This document shows positions 1-8,875 of a stretch of DNA of 64,000 bases, in pieces. The position numbers and the translations under genes were made by a program. The stretch is from Haematobacter genomosp. 1 (lineage in GTDB: Bacteria > Pseudomonadota > Alphaproteobacteria > Rhodobacterales > Rhodobacteraceae), in the NCBI RefSeq assembly GCF_002196855.1, contig NZ_NIPW01000010.1, positions 124,001 through 188,000 of the forward strand, given 5' to 3'. Under the pieces are notes generated by a model. It was given only the letters and a program-made list of their open reading frames with translations, was not told the origin of the DNA and ran no database searches. The stretch's first letter is position 1. Each line of letters starts with the position of its first letter.

Positions 1-614
1 GCAGGCGCGGTCGCCCCTGGGCCATGCCGTCGGGCAACTTTGCCGGCGCGCTGGTGCTGCGGCCGCAGGAGCCGCCCGCGACGGTGGCGCTCCGCTCCTT
101 CGTGGCCGCGCTCGCCCTTGCCGACGCCTTGAGCGAGGTGACGGGCCGGCCGGAGCTCCTCGCGCTCAAATGGCCCAATGACGTGCTGCTGGCGGGCGGC
201 AAGGTGGCTGGCATTCTGCTGGAGGGCATCGGGCAGGGCGGTCAGGTCAGCCACCTCGCCATCGGTATCGGCGTCAATCTGGCGGAGGCGCCGCCTGCGG
301 AGGCGCTGGAGCCGCATGCCGTGCAACCGGTGAGCCTGCTGGGCGCGACCGGTGCCCAGATTGCGCCCGAGGAATTCCTGTCCGTGCTTGCCCGGAGCTA
401 CGCGGCTCGCGAGGCCGTCTTCACGACGCAGGGCTTCGCCCCTATCCGGGAGGCATGGCTCGCCCGCGCCGCGCGGCTGGGAGAGCGTATCACGGCACGG
501 ACGGGCGGCACCGCGACCACGGGGATTTTCGAGACGATCGACGCGCAGGGGGCGCTCGTCCTGGCAACGTCGGAGGGGCGGCGGGCCATTCCCGCCGCGG
601 AAGTGTTCTTCTGA
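1..614 (+). CDS. birA: Biotin--[acetyl-CoA-carboxylase] ligase, 3' part
   Basis: The gene enters from the left edge; only about the last 204 codons (frame 3) are present. BirA activates biotin with ATP and attaches it to the AccB subunit of acetyl-CoA carboxylase. The first visible residues, RRGRPW, match the end of the biotin-binding GRGRRGRxW motif. KWPNDVLL-GGK-AGIL and IGIGVN follow, both typical of the catalytic core, and a short C-terminal SH3-like domain closes the protein. No N-terminal DNA-binding domain can be judged because the start is missing. coaX follows 13 bases downstream on the same strand, so the two are probably cotranscribed. The stop is TGA at 612-614. I am confident of the family. 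Confidence 0.9.
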   Translation, partial: RRGRPWAMPSGNFAGALVLRPQEPPATVALRSFVAALALADALSEVTGRPELLALKWPNDVLLAGGKVAGILLEGIGQGGQVSHLAIGIGVNLAEAPPAEALEPHAVQPVSLLGATGAQIAPEEFLSVLARSYAAREAVFTTQGFAPIREAWLARAARLGERITARTGGTATTGIFETIDAQGALVLATSEGRRAIPAAEVFF

Positions 615-627
615 GGGGGAGAAGGCC

Positions 628-1407
628 ATGCTGATGGCGATCGATTGCGGCAACACCAACACGGTGTTCTCCATCTGGGACGGTGCGCGCTTCATCGCCA
701 CATGGCGCACCGCGACGGATCATCGCCGCACGGCGGATCAATATTGGGTCTGGATCAAGCAGCTCATGACGCTGAACCAGATCGACGCAGATGTGACGGA
801 GGTCATCATCTCCTCTACCGTGCCGCGGGTCGTGTTCAACCTTAGGGTGCTCTGCAACCGGTATTTCGACTGCCGCCCGCTGGTGGTGGGCAAGCCGGAA
901 TGCCGCCTTCCGAACCCGCCAAGGGTGGATGCGGGCACGCTCGTCGGCCCGGACCGGCTGGTGAATACGGCAGGGGCCTACGACCGGCACGGGGGCGACC
1001 TGATCGTCGTCGATTTCGGCACGGCGACGACGTTTGATGTGGTGGACAGCGACGGAGCCTATATCGGCGGCGTGATCTCTCCGGGGGTGAACCTGTCGAT
1101 GGAGGCGCTGCACATGGCCGCCGCCGCCCTGCCGCACGTGGATGTGACCAAGCCCGAACACGTGATCGGGCGAAACACCGTTGCCTGCATGCAGTCCGGC
1201 ATTTTCTGGGCCTATGTGGGTGTGGTGAAGGAGATCTGCGCGCGGATACGGGCGGAAAGAGGCCGTTCCATGCTTGTGATCGGCACCGGGGGGCTTGCGC
1301 CTTTGTTCGCGACCGGCGAAGACCTGTTCGACCGTCTTGAAGACGACCTGACGATGCACGGGCTGCGCATCATCAACGACTACAACAAGGACACACCCCG
1401 CGAATGA
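628..1407 (+). CDS. coaX: Type III pantothenate kinase
   Basis: This 259-residue cytoplasmic protein phosphorylates pantothenate in the first step of coenzyme A synthesis. The N-terminal IDCGNTNT is the phosphate-binding loop of the ASKHA-type CoaX fold, PDRL (about residue 110) is the substrate-binding motif, and VVDFGTATTFD is the second conserved aspartate loop. Length is normal for the family. I chose ATG 628 because a purine-rich GGGGAGAA lies just upstream; ATG 634 is a possible alternative. The frame stays open further upstream, but that part overlaps birA and has no family similarity. RNase J follows nine bases later, giving the order birA-coaX-rnj. Confidence 0.95.
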   Translation: MLMAIDCGNTNTVFSIWDGARFIATWRTATDHRRTADQYWVWIKQLMTLNQIDADVTEVIISSTVPRVVFNLRVLCNRYFDCRPLVVGKPECRLPNPPRVDAGTLVGPDRLVNTAGAYDRHGGDLIVVDFGTATTFDVVDSDGAYIGGVISPGVNLSMEALHMAAAALPHVDVTKPEHVIGRNTVACMQSGIFWAYVGVVKEICARIRAERGRSMLVIGTGGLAPLFATGEDLFDRLEDDLTMHGLRIINDYNKDTPRE

Positions 1408-1416
1408 GGGATACGC

Positions 1417-3093
1417 ATGAGTGAACGGCTGATCTTCCTGCCCCTGGGCGGCGCCGGCGAAATCGGCATGAACGCCTATGTCTTCGGCTACGGGCCGGCG
1501 GGTCGGGAGCGGCTGATCCTCGTCGATCTGGGCGTGACCTTCCCGGACATGGAGACGACGCCCGGCGTCGATCTCATCATGGCCGATGTCTCCTGGCTGA
1601 CCCAGCGGGCCGACCGGCTTGAGGCGATCTTCATCACCCATGCGCATGAGGATCACCTTGGCGGGATCGGCCATCTCTGGCCGCGGCTGAAGGTGCCCGT
1701 CTATACCCGCGCCTTCACCGGCGTTCTCGCCCGGCTGAAGCTGGAGGAGCAGGGTCTGGGGACGGATATGCTCAACATCGTCGGCGCCTATCCCGAGCAG
1801 GTGGAGGCGGGACCGTTCCGCATCTCCTTCATGCCCGTGTCGCATTCCATCCCGGAAAGCGCTGCGCTGGTCATCGACACGCCCGCTGGCCGGGTGGTCC
1901 ACTCGGGGGATTTCAAGCTCGACGGGACGCCCGTGGTGGGTGAGCCTTTCGACGCCGCTGCCTGGCATACGATGGCGCGGGCGAATGGCAAGGTTCAGGC
2001 CTTCACCTGTGACTCGACCAACGTCTTCTCGCCCCGGCCGGGCCGCTCGGAATCCACCCTGGCCGCGCCGCTGCTCGATCTCGTGGTCAATGCGCGCGGC
2101 ATGGTGGTGGCCACGACCTTTGCCTCCAACGTCGCGCGCCTGAAGACGCTGGCCGATGCGGCGGTCGCTGCGGGACGCTCCATTTGCCTGCTCGGGCGCG
2201 CGATGCGCAAGATGGTGGCCGCGGCGGTCGAGGCCGGTGTTCTGACGGATTTCCCCCCGACCGTGTCGCCCGAGGATGCGGCGAGCATGCCGCGGGAGAA
2301 CGTGATGCTCATCGTCACGGGCAGTCAGGGCGAGCGGCGCGCGGCTGCCGCGCAACTGTCGCGCGGGCGCTATCTGGGGCTGGAGTTGAAGGAGGGCGAT
2401 CTGTTCCTCTTCTCCTCCCGCACCATTCCCGGCAACGAACGCGGCGTGATCCGCATCATGAACGCGCTCTCCGAAATGGGCGTGGATGTGGTGGATGACA
2501 ATGATGGCCTCTACCACGTGTCAGGTCACGCCAACCGGCCGGATCTGGAGGCGGTGCATGATCTGGTGTCCGCCCGCATGGTCATTCCCATGCATGGCGA
2601 GCATCGCCACCTGCGGGAACATGCGAAACTGGTCGCAGCCAAGGGTATCCCCTCGGAGATCGTGACCAACGGCATGATGATGGACCTGTCCGGCGACCGC
2701 CCCCGCGTGGTCGAACATGTGGAAACGGGGCGGCTCTATCTCGACGGAAACGTGCTGATCGGCGCGACGGACGGGGTGGTGCGCGATCGCATCCGCATGG
2801 CGCTGAACGGGCATGTTCTCATCACCGTCATCATCGACGACGAAGGCGAGATCCTCGGCGACCCCTGGGCGGAGGTCATGGGCCTGCCCACGCGTGGCCG
2901 GAGCGGCGGCGCGGTGGAGGAGGTCATCGAGCAGGCGCTCGCCGACCTTCTGGAGAAGGTGTCGCACAAGGTCATCGGGGATGACGGCAAGCTCGATGAG
3001 GCGATCCGCCGCCAGGTGCGCCAGACATCCGTGCAGGAAATCGGCAAGAAGCCCGAAGTCACCGTGGTGGTGAGCCGTCTGCTGGAGGAGTGA
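1417..3093 (+). CDS. rnj: Ribonuclease J
   Basis: This 558-residue metallo-beta-lactamase/beta-CASP ribonuclease has endonuclease and 5'-3' exonuclease activity on RNA in related proteins. The zinc-binding signature HAHEDH is at residues 75-80. A downstream VxHSGDFK and the C-terminal PMHGEHRHL contribute further metal ligands. The start is LPLGGAGEIGMN, as in RNase J of Alphaproteobacteria. Length matches the family. It begins nine bases after coaX and is probably in that operon. The gene ends four bases before the convergent AraC gene, so there is no room for a separate terminator between them. Confidence 0.95.
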   Translation: MSERLIFLPLGGAGEIGMNAYVFGYGPAGRERLILVDLGVTFPDMETTPGVDLIMADVSWLTQRADRLEAIFITHAHEDHLGGIGHLWPRLKVPVYTRAFTGVLARLKLEEQGLGTDMLNIVGAYPEQVEAGPFRISFMPVSHSIPESAALVIDTPAGRVVHSGDFKLDGTPVVGEPFDAAAWHTMARANGKVQAFTCDSTNVFSPRPGRSESTLAAPLLDLVVNARGMVVATTFASNVARLKTLADAAVAAGRSICLLGRAMRKMVAAAVEAGVLTDFPPTVSPEDAASMPRENVMLIVTGSQGERRAAAAQLSRGRYLGLELKEGDLFLFSSRTIPGNERGVIRIMNALSEMGVDVVDDNDGLYHVSGHANRPDLEAVHDLVSARMVIPMHGEHRHLREHAKLVAAKGIPSEIVTNGMMMDLSGDRPRVVEHVETGRLYLDGNVLIGATDGVVRDRIRMALNGHVLITVIIDDEGEILGDPWAEVMGLPTRGRSGGAVEEVIEQALADLLEKVSHKVIGDDGKLDEAIRRQVRQTSVQEIGKKPEVTVVVSRLLEE

Positions 3094-3096
3094 GCG

Positions 3097-3903
3097 TCAG
3101 ACCCTGATGCCGTAGGTGCGGGGCGGACTGCCCAGCATCCTGCGGAACATCGTGGTGAATGCCGCAACGCTCTCATAGCCGAGGTCGAGCGCCACCGTCG
3201 TCACCGGCTCCCCTGCGGCAAGCCGGGGCAGGGCGGCAAACAGGCTCGCCTGCTGCCGCCAGCGGGACAGGCTCAGGCCCGTCTCCTGCTGGAAGCGCCG
3301 GGTGAAGGAGCGGCGGCTCATCCCCGCACGCGCGGCCCAGTCGTCGATGGCGACATGGGCGTCCGGGGAGGCGACGAACTCCCGACACAGCCGCGCAAGC
3401 CGTGGATCGGTCGGAAAGGCCAGCGCGAGCGGGCGTTCCGGCAGCAGCGGTATTTCATGCAGCAACAGGTGATTGACGAGCGTATCGCGCGCGCCCAGCG
3501 GCCCCAGAGGCGGAAGATCGGACGCCGCCTTCAGCAGTTCGCGCATCAGCGGCGTGACATGCACGACCCGGATGGTGTCCGGCAGGCCCGGATGCGCTCC
3601 GGGCAGGACATAGGCCGACCGCATCCGCACATTGCCAAGCATCTCTACCGAATGCACCGTTTCTGCGGGCAGCCAGAGGGCATGATCCTTGGGCACCATC
3701 CACCGCCCCGCATCCGCGCGGACCAGCAAAACTCCCTCCAATGCATGGATCAGCTGGGACCGGCTATGCCTGTGGGGAGGCACCAGCCGGTAATCCGGGT
3801 AATCCGCGGCCGCGGCGATGAGCGGTTCGCTGGAGATGTCGAGCGCGTCCAGCGTCGGCTTCGGCACCGCCGTCCGGTCGCGATAGTTGGGGTCCGCCTC
3901 CAT
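3097..3903 (-). CDS. AraC-family transcriptional regulator with cupin sensor domain
   Basis: A 268-residue DNA-binding regulator. The N-terminal half has a cupin-type ligand domain (PPHRHSRSQLIHALEG near residue 40). The C-terminal hundred residues carry two helix-turn-helix units: WAARAGMSRRSFTRRFQQE and ALDLGYESVAAFTTMFRR. I chose ATG at 3903 because GGAGGA lies seven bases upstream; an ATG 15 codons earlier (3948) has no such site. It is divergent from the MFS exporter at 4010, and regulators of this type often control the divergent transporter; that link is inferred. The effector is unknown. Confidence 0.88.
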   Translation of the reverse strand: MEADPNYRDRTAVPKPTLDALDISSEPLIAAAADYPDYRLVPPHRHSRSQLIHALEGVLLVRADAGRWMVPKDHALWLPAETVHSVEMLGNVRMRSAYVLPGAHPGLPDTIRVVHVTPLMRELLKAASDLPPLGPLGARDTLVNHLLLHEIPLLPERPLALAFPTDPRLARLCREFVASPDAHVAIDDWAARAGMSRRSFTRRFQQETGLSLSRWRQQASLFAALPRLAAGEPVTTVALDLGYESVAAFTTMFRRMLGSPPRTYGIRV

Positions 3904-4009
3904 GCTGTCCTCCGTTGGCCCGGATGCGAAAGTCTTTGACCAAAGCACGAAAGAACTCGATTCGGAACTGCCTTAAGAACAGGCGGAAGTATTACGCGGA
4001 GTCCCTCCC
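3904..4009. promoter_or_regulatory. Divergent promoter region between AraC regulator and MFS exporter
   Basis: The 106-bp gap must hold the promoters of both divergent genes. A short perfect palindrome, CTTTG-AC-CAAAG, is at 3934-3945. It is a candidate operator but short enough to occur by chance. I could not assign clear -35/-10 elements. Confidence 0.3.
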
Positions 4010-5257
4010 TTGTCCGATGTGTCTATAACCCCCGATATCGCGGCGCCGTTGCAGCCCGCACAGCCCGCCCCACGGCGACGTCTGGATAGCACGACTTGGT
4101 CGATCATCCTTGCCGTCAGCCTGTGTCATATGCTGAACGATGTGATGCAGTCGCTGCTCGCGGCGATCTATCCTCTGCTGAAGGCGGATTTCGCGCTGGA
4201 TTTCTGGCAGATCGGGGCGCTGACGCTGGCCTTCCAGGGCACGGCCTCGCTTTTGCAGCCGGCGATCGGCATCTATACCGACAAAAACCCGTTGCCGATG
4301 TCGCTCCCCTGGGCTTCCGTGCTCACTTTTCTCGGATTGATGGTGCTCTCGGTCGCGGGCAGCTATCCGACGCTGCTCATCGGCGCCTCTCTGGTCGGGA
4401 TCGGCTCGGCCATCTTCCACCCGGAGGCGTCGCGCGTGGCCCGGTTCGCTTCCGGCGGCCGTTATGGCACGGCGCAATCGCTCTTTCAGGTGGGAGGCAA
4501 TTTCGGAACCTCGCTCGGGCCGCTGCTCGCTGCTTTCATCGTGGTGCCGCTCGGGCGTCCGGCCGTGGCATGGTTCGGGGTGCTGGCGCTGATCGCGGGC
4601 TTCGTCCTCTATCGGGTCGGGCTTTGGTATCGCGACATCCGCGAGGAACTGCAGGCCCGCAAGGCCGCCGACAAGACGCTGCCGCTGCCCCGGGCGCGGG
4701 TGATGTGGTCCATCGGGATCCTCGCCTTCCTCGTGCTGACCAAGAATGCCTACATGGCGGGGATGACCAGCTTCTACACCTTCTACCTGATCGAGACCTT
4801 CGGCCTCGGCACGCAGGCGGCGCAGGTGATGCTGTTCCTGTTCCTCGGCGCCGTCGCCGTCGGCACGATCCTCGGCGGGCCCTTTGCCGACAGGTTCGGC
4901 CCGCTCACGGTGATCTGGGTGTCCATCCTGGGTGTGCTGCCCTTCACGCTGCTGCTCCCCCATGCGAACCTGTTCTGGACGGGAGTGCTGACCGTCGTGA
5001 TCGGCGTGATCCTCGCCTCCGCCTTCTCCGCCATCGTGGTCTTTGCACAGGAACTGCTGCCGGGGCGGGTCGGGATGGTTGCGGGTATCTTCTTTGGCCT
5101 GTCCTTCGGGCTGGGCGGGATCGCCGCCGCGCTGATCGGGCTTGCGGCCGACAGCCACGGGATCGCCAGCGTCTATCACGTCCTTGCATGGTTCCCGGCG
5201 CTTGGTCTGCTGACGATCTTCCTGCCGAAATCGGCGGAACTGCGGCGCAAGAGCTGA
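4010..5257 (+). CDS. MFS transporter, fosmidomycin-resistance (Fsr)-like
   Basis: A 415-residue inner-membrane protein with about twelve hydrophobic segments, expected to work as a proton-driven drug or metabolite exporter. The N-terminal half, with LCHMLNDVMQSLLAAIYPLL, GIYTDK and GIGSAIFHPEASR, resembles the Fsr (fosmidomycin resistance) branch of the major facilitator superfamily. The start is TTG at 4010, with GCGGAG about eight bases upstream. No in-frame ATG occurs before the first membrane segment except within it. It is divergent from an AraC regulator and followed at once by a strong hairpin. The real substrate cannot be read from sequence. Confidence 0.85.
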   Translation: MSDVSITPDIAAPLQPAQPAPRRRLDSTTWSIILAVSLCHMLNDVMQSLLAAIYPLLKADFALDFWQIGALTLAFQGTASLLQPAIGIYTDKNPLPMSLPWASVLTFLGLMVLSVAGSYPTLLIGASLVGIGSAIFHPEASRVARFASGGRYGTAQSLFQVGGNFGTSLGPLLAAFIVVPLGRPAVAWFGVLALIAGFVLYRVGLWYRDIREELQARKAADKTLPLPRARVMWSIGILAFLVLTKNAYMAGMTSFYTFYLIETFGLGTQAAQVMLFLFLGAVAVGTILGGPFADRFGPLTVIWVSILGVLPFTLLLPHANLFWTGVLTVVIGVILASAFSAIVVFAQELLPGRVGMVAGIFFGLSFGLGGIAAALIGLAADSHGIASVYHVLAWFPALGLLTIFLPKSAELRRKS

Positions 5258-5261
5258 TGCG

Positions 5262-5289
5262 AAAAGGGCGCCCAAAGGGGCGCCCTTTC
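5262..5289. terminator. Bidirectional intrinsic terminator
   Basis: An 11-bp perfect stem (5263-5273 with 5278-5288, arms AAAGGGCGCCC/GGGCGCCCTTT) closes over an AAAG loop. It sits between the convergent MFS gene and polyamine dehydrogenase gene. The A-run on one side and T-run on the other let it serve both strands. Confidence 0.8.
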
Positions 5290-5309
5290 ACAATCCCGGG
5301 TTTTCACCC

Positions 5310-6548
5310 TCAGTAATCCAGCGGCCTGTCGCCATCCTTGTCCTTCACGCGGGTCGGCAGGCCCAGACGGTCAAGTTCCTTGAGGAACGGTAGCGGCGGC
5401 AGTTCCTCCACATTGACCATCTTGCCCACGTCCCAGTCACCACGTGCGATGAGGAGCGCGGCAGCAACCGGCGGCACACCAGCGGTGTAGGAGATCCCTT
5501 GGCTGCCGACTTCCTCATAGGCTTCCTTGTGGTCCGCGACGTTGTAGATGAACACTTCGGCCGCTTCGCCGTTCTTCGTTCCGGTCACCAGATCGCCGAT
5601 GCAGGTCTTGCCCTCATAGTCGGGGGCGAGGCTCGCAGGATCCGGCAAGACCGCCTTGACCACCTTGAGCGGCACGACCTCCTGACCCTCGGCCGTCTTC
5701 ACAGGCTTTTCGGAGAGCAGGCCGAGATTCTTCAGGACGGTGAACACGTTGATGTAGTGGTCGCCGAAGCCCATCCAGAAGCGCACATCGGCATCGGGAT
5801 AGTTTGCGGAGAGGGAGTGCACCTCATCATGGCCGGTGAGATACGCCTTCTGCTTGCCAACGACCGGTAGATCCCATTCTCGGCCCACCTCGAACATGCT
5901 GTTCGACTGCCACTGGCCATCCTGCCAGGAATAGACTGTGCCGGTGAATTCGCGGAAGTTGATCTCCGGGTCGAAATTGGTGGCGAACCAGCGTCCGTGC
6001 GAGCCCGCATTGATGTCCACGATGTCGATCGACTTCACCTCATCGACATACCGGTCGGCGGCGAGGCGGGCATAGGCATTGACCACGCCGGGATCGAACC
6101 CGACGCCGAGGATCGCGGTCACGCCCGCTTGCGCCGTGCGTTCCCGCCGCTGCCATTCGTAGTTGCCATACCACGGCGGTGTCTCGCATATCTTCGCCGG
6201 GTCTTCGTGGATGGCTGTGTCCATATAGGCTGCGCCGGTCCGGATGCAGGCTTCCAGCACGTACATGTTCACGAAGGCGGAGCCGACGTTGATGACGATC
6301 TCCGCACCCGTCCTCTCGATCAAAGCGGCAACCGCGTCGGTATCCATCGCATCGACGGCATGACCTTCGAACACGCCGGGAACCTTCAGGGCGCTTTTCG
6401 CATGCACGCTTTCGATGATCGCATCGCACTTCGCCTTGGTGCGCGATGCGATGTGGATATCGCCGAGAAGGTCGTTGTTCTGGGCGCATTTATGCGCAAC
6501 GACCTGCGCCACGCCACCGGCTCCGATGATGAGGACGTTCTTCTTCAT
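5310..6548 (-). CDS. Carboxy(nor)spermidine dehydrogenase, saccharopine dehydrogenase family
   Basis: A 412-residue NAD(P)H-dependent enzyme. With aspartate semialdehyde and a diamine it would form carboxynorspermidine or carboxyspermidine, which the decarboxylase encoded just upstream converts to the free polyamine. The N-terminal VLIIGAGGVAQVVAHK is a Rossmann dinucleotide-binding loop. The rest matches the single-domain bacterial saccharopine-dehydrogenase-like enzymes (ILGVGFDPGVVNAYAR, INAGSHGRW). Length is normal. It lies 57 bases downstream of the decarboxylase on the same strand, so the two are probably cotranscribed. Which diamine is used (putrescine or diaminopropane) cannot be told from sequence. 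Confidence 0.87.
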   Translation of the reverse strand: MKKNVLIIGAGGVAQVVAHKCAQNNDLLGDIHIASRTKAKCDAIIESVHAKSALKVPGVFEGHAVDAMDTDAVAALIERTGAEIVINVGSAFVNMYVLEACIRTGAAYMDTAIHEDPAKICETPPWYGNYEWQRRERTAQAGVTAILGVGFDPGVVNAYARLAADRYVDEVKSIDIVDINAGSHGRWFATNFDPEINFREFTGTVYSWQDGQWQSNSMFEVGREWDLPVVGKQKAYLTGHDEVHSLSANYPDADVRFWMGFGDHYINVFTVLKNLGLLSEKPVKTAEGQEVVPLKVVKAVLPDPASLAPDYEGKTCIGDLVTGTKNGEAAEVFIYNVADHKEAYEEVGSQGISYTAGVPPVAAALLIARGDWDVGKMVNVEELPPLPFLKELDRLGLPTRVKDKDGDRPLDY

Positions 6549-6579
6549 TCCATGAGGCCTCGTTGGTCTGAGAGTGAAG

Positions 6580-6599
6580 GCCCCCCGCCGATGGGGGGC
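6580..6599 (-). other. Hairpin between the two polyamine genes
   Basis: A 7-bp G/C-only stem (6580-6586 with 6593-6599) closes over a six-base loop in the 57-bp gap between the decarboxylase and dehydrogenase genes. There is no T-run after it on the - strand. It could be an RNA processing or attenuation element, or a stability hairpin. Confidence 0.4.
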
Positions 6600-6605
6600 G
6601 CGGGG

Positions 6606-7700
6606 TCAGGAAAGCGCGGCGGCGAATTCGTCATAGCCGAAGTCGCGCACTTCAGTCAGGGTTCCATCCAGTTCGCGGATGGCGATGGAAGGCATCTTCA
6701 CGCCGTTGAACCAGTTCTTCTTGACCATCGTGTAACCGGCAGCATCCTGGATCGACAGCCGGTCCCCGGATTTCAGGGGGTGGGGAAAGCGGAACTCGCC
6801 GAAGATGTCGCCCGCGAGACAGGATTTCCCGCAGACCATCCATTCCTCCGGCCCTTCGTTCGGCTCCATCTTGGCGGACTGGCGATAGATCAGCAGATCG
6901 AGCATGTGGGCCTCGATGGAGCTGTCCACGATGGCGAGGTTCTTTCCATTGTGCAGCGTGTCGAGCACCGTCACCTCCAGTGTGGTGGATTTGGTGATCG
7001 CCGCCTCTCCCGGCTCCAGATAGACCTGCACGCCATATTCGCCGGAAAACCGCTTCAGCCGCTCCGCCAGTTTCATCAGCGGATAACCCTCGCCGGTGAA
7101 GTGGATGCCTCCGCCCAGCGAAATCCAGTCCAGCCGCCGGATCAGCCCGCCGAAGCGTTGCTCGATCAGGCCCAGCATCTCGTCGAACCGCTCGAAACTC
7201 TCGTTTTCGCAGTTGTTGTGGAACATGAAGCCGGAAATCGCGTCGAGATGCGGTTCGATCCGCTGGGGATCCCATTCGCCAAGCCGTGAGAAGGGCCGCG
7301 CCGGATCCGCCAGATCGAAGCCGGAGGTGGAGACGCCGGGATTGACCCGCAGGCCGCGGACATGCCCCTCCGACACGTCGCGGAAGCGTTCGAGCTGCCC
7401 GGCGGTGTTGAAGATGACCTTGTCGGAATTGGCCAGAACCTCGTCGATCTCGTCAGGCGCCCAGGCCACGGAATAGGCGTGCGTCTCGCCCGGAAACTTC
7501 TCCCGCCCGAGCTTCACCTCGTAAAGCGAGGAGGAGGTGGTGCCATCCATGTAGTCCGACATGAAATCGAAGACCGACCATGTGGCGAAGCACTTGAGCG
7601 CCAGCAGCGCCTTGGCGCCGGAGGCTTCGCGCAGCGTGGCGATCTTCTCCATGTTGGGCAGGAGCAGCGCCTTGTCGATCACGTAGCAGGGTGTCTGCAT
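6606..7700 (-). CDS. nspC: Carboxynorspermidine decarboxylase
   Basis: A 364-residue PLP-dependent enzyme of the alanine-racemase-fold (group III) decarboxylases. It removes CO2 from carboxy(nor)spermidine to give norspermidine or spermidine. The PLP lysine is probably K36 in LLALKCFATWS. SLGGGIHFTGEGYP and GKSCLAGDIFGEFRFP are conserved family segments. The second-subunit catalytic cysteine is C in KSCLAGD. The start ATG at 7700 has an ideal TAGGAGG five bases upstream. The partner dehydrogenase follows at 6548. gcrA lies upstream on the same strand, 183 bases away. Confidence 0.92.
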   Translation of the reverse strand: MQTPCYVIDKALLLPNMEKIATLREASGAKALLALKCFATWSVFDFMSDYMDGTTSSSLYEVKLGREKFPGETHAYSVAWAPDEIDEVLANSDKVIFNTAGQLERFRDVSEGHVRGLRVNPGVSTSGFDLADPARPFSRLGEWDPQRIEPHLDAISGFMFHNNCENESFERFDEMLGLIEQRFGGLIRRLDWISLGGGIHFTGEGYPLMKLAERLKRFSGEYGVQVYLEPGEAAITKSTTLEVTVLDTLHNGKNLAIVDSSIEAHMLDLLIYRQSAKMEPNEGPEEWMVCGKSCLAGDIFGEFRFPHPLKSGDRLSIQDAAGYTMVKKNWFNGVKMPSIAIRELDGTLTEVRDFGYDEFAAALS

Positions 7701-7838
7701 GGGGGCCTCCTACGGCGTCAGGGCGGGCGACCGCGTCGCCCGAGGAAGGCGACGACGTAGTCATTTTTCTCCGCCGCCTCAAGTCCCCGGGGCAATTTGC
7801 CGCCGAATCTGCCCTGCCGAAGCAACAGGAAGATGACG

Positions 7839-7857
7839 CCGCGCGGAATGCGCGCGG
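7839..7857 (-). other. GC hairpin downstream of gcrA
   Basis: A 7-bp perfect stem (CCGCGCG/CGCGCGG, loop GAATG) lies 27 bases after the gcrA stop codon. It lacks a T-run, so it is only a weak terminator candidate. Confidence 0.35.
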
Positions 7858-7883
7858 ACGCTCGATCAGGGGGAGGGCGCGAC

Positions 7884-8495
7884 TTAGCGGCGGCGGTCCC
7901 GGCGCGCGGACATCGGTTGGAAAGCCACGCTCACATGCGCTTCGCAATAGGGCTTGCCGGGCGCAGCGGCATGACCGCAGAACCAGAAATCGTCCGTGGC
8001 CGGGTCACCGATCGGCCATTTGCAGGTCCGTTCCGTCAACTCCAGCAGGGTGAGCTTGCGGGCGCGCTTCTCCACCTCGCGGGCGGAGGCGAGGGTTTCG
8101 GGGCTGATTTCGTTGGTCGAGGGCTGCGGCGGAAGCGGTTGCAGACCGTTCGTCACCGGGCGGCGGGTGGAAAGCTGGGTCGGTGGCGGCGGTGCGACAC
8201 GCGGTTGCGGCTCGGCACGGCTCGGCTCTGCCCGGACAGGTTCCGGCTCCGGCTCGGGTGCGCTCTCGACGACGACCTCGATCACCGTTTCCTGCACCAC
8301 GATCTCCTCGACCGTTTCGACAACGGCTTCCTCTTCCTTCTCACCCGGTCCACGGTTGGAAAGGCCAAGCCGATGGACCTTGCCGATCACCGCGTTGCGC
8401 GTGACACCGCCAAGTTCCTTGGCGATCTGGCTGGCGCTCTGGCCTTCGCCCCACATCCGCTTCAGGGTCTCGACGCGTTCGTCGGTCCAGGACAT
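7884..8495 (-). CDS. gcrA: GcrA cell-cycle regulator
   Basis: A 203-residue alphaproteobacterial transcription factor. In Caulobacter, GcrA binds RNA polymerase sigma-70 and promoters carrying CcrM-methylated GANTC. The N-terminus (WTDERVETLKRMWGEG, then SASQIAKELGGVTRNAVIGK) is the diagnostic GcrA helix-turn-helix. The C-terminus (RTCKWPIGDP, FCGHAAAPGKPYCEAH) is the conserved cysteine/histidine patch. A low-complexity acidic then proline/arginine-rich linker of about 90 residues separates them. ATG 8495 is preceded by GGAGG. The nspC gene lies downstream on the same strand. Confidence 0.95.
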   Translation of the reverse strand: MSWTDERVETLKRMWGEGQSASQIAKELGGVTRNAVIGKVHRLGLSNRGPGEKEEEAVVETVEEIVVQETVIEVVVESAPEPEPEPVRAEPSRAEPQPRVAPPPPTQLSTRRPVTNGLQPLPPQPSTNEISPETLASAREVEKRARKLTLLELTERTCKWPIGDPATDDFWFCGHAAAPGKPYCEAHVSVAFQPMSARRDRRR

Positions 8496-8875
8496 TCAGT
8501 GCCTCCGGCTGAAAGCCGCCATCTCGGCTGCGCCAGGGGGCGCACCGGCAAGCGGCAAAATTCGGGTTCTTGGCGCCGCATTCTAAGCGGGACACGGCGA
8601 GATACAAGCGACAGGCCGCCGATTCAAGCATAACCGCAGCAAAGGTCGCTTTCGATGAGATGAGCACCGCAAAAAAGATTTACAACCCTGCACCGAGCCG
8701 TTATCCGCGTCACATGATCGCAAAGCTCCGCCTTTCCCTGCCGAGCCGACGTCGTCGCACCCGCGTCTGACGTCCCGATCGCCGTGCGCCTGCCGCACAT
8801 CTTCTTTCAAACCACCGTCGTTGACTCGCCCCCGCTGCTTTGGCACCTCTGGGGCGCATTTCAGAGGATGATCCG
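8496..8875. promoter_or_regulatory. Divergent intergenic region between gcrA and argD
   Basis: This 380-bp gap holds the promoters of two divergent genes. GANTC sites (possible CcrM methylation sites) occur at 8621-8625 and 8823-8827. About one is expected by chance in this length, so they prove nothing alone. A short A-rich patch lies near 8665-8690. I see no gene-like frame with a ribosome site here. Confidence 0.4.

Noticed and set aside
490-2517. A 675-codon open frame on the - strand opposite coaX and RNase J.
   Set aside because: It is antisense to two clear genes, its translation is rich in His, Arg and Gln with no family motifs, and GC-rich DNA produces such shadows. The same holds for 36071-38827, 39004-41541, 3992-5275 and 13278-14987.
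8496-8875. GANTC sites upstream of gcrA and argD as CcrM control points.
   Set aside because: About one GANTC is expected by chance in a gap of this size and base composition; I kept them only as notes.
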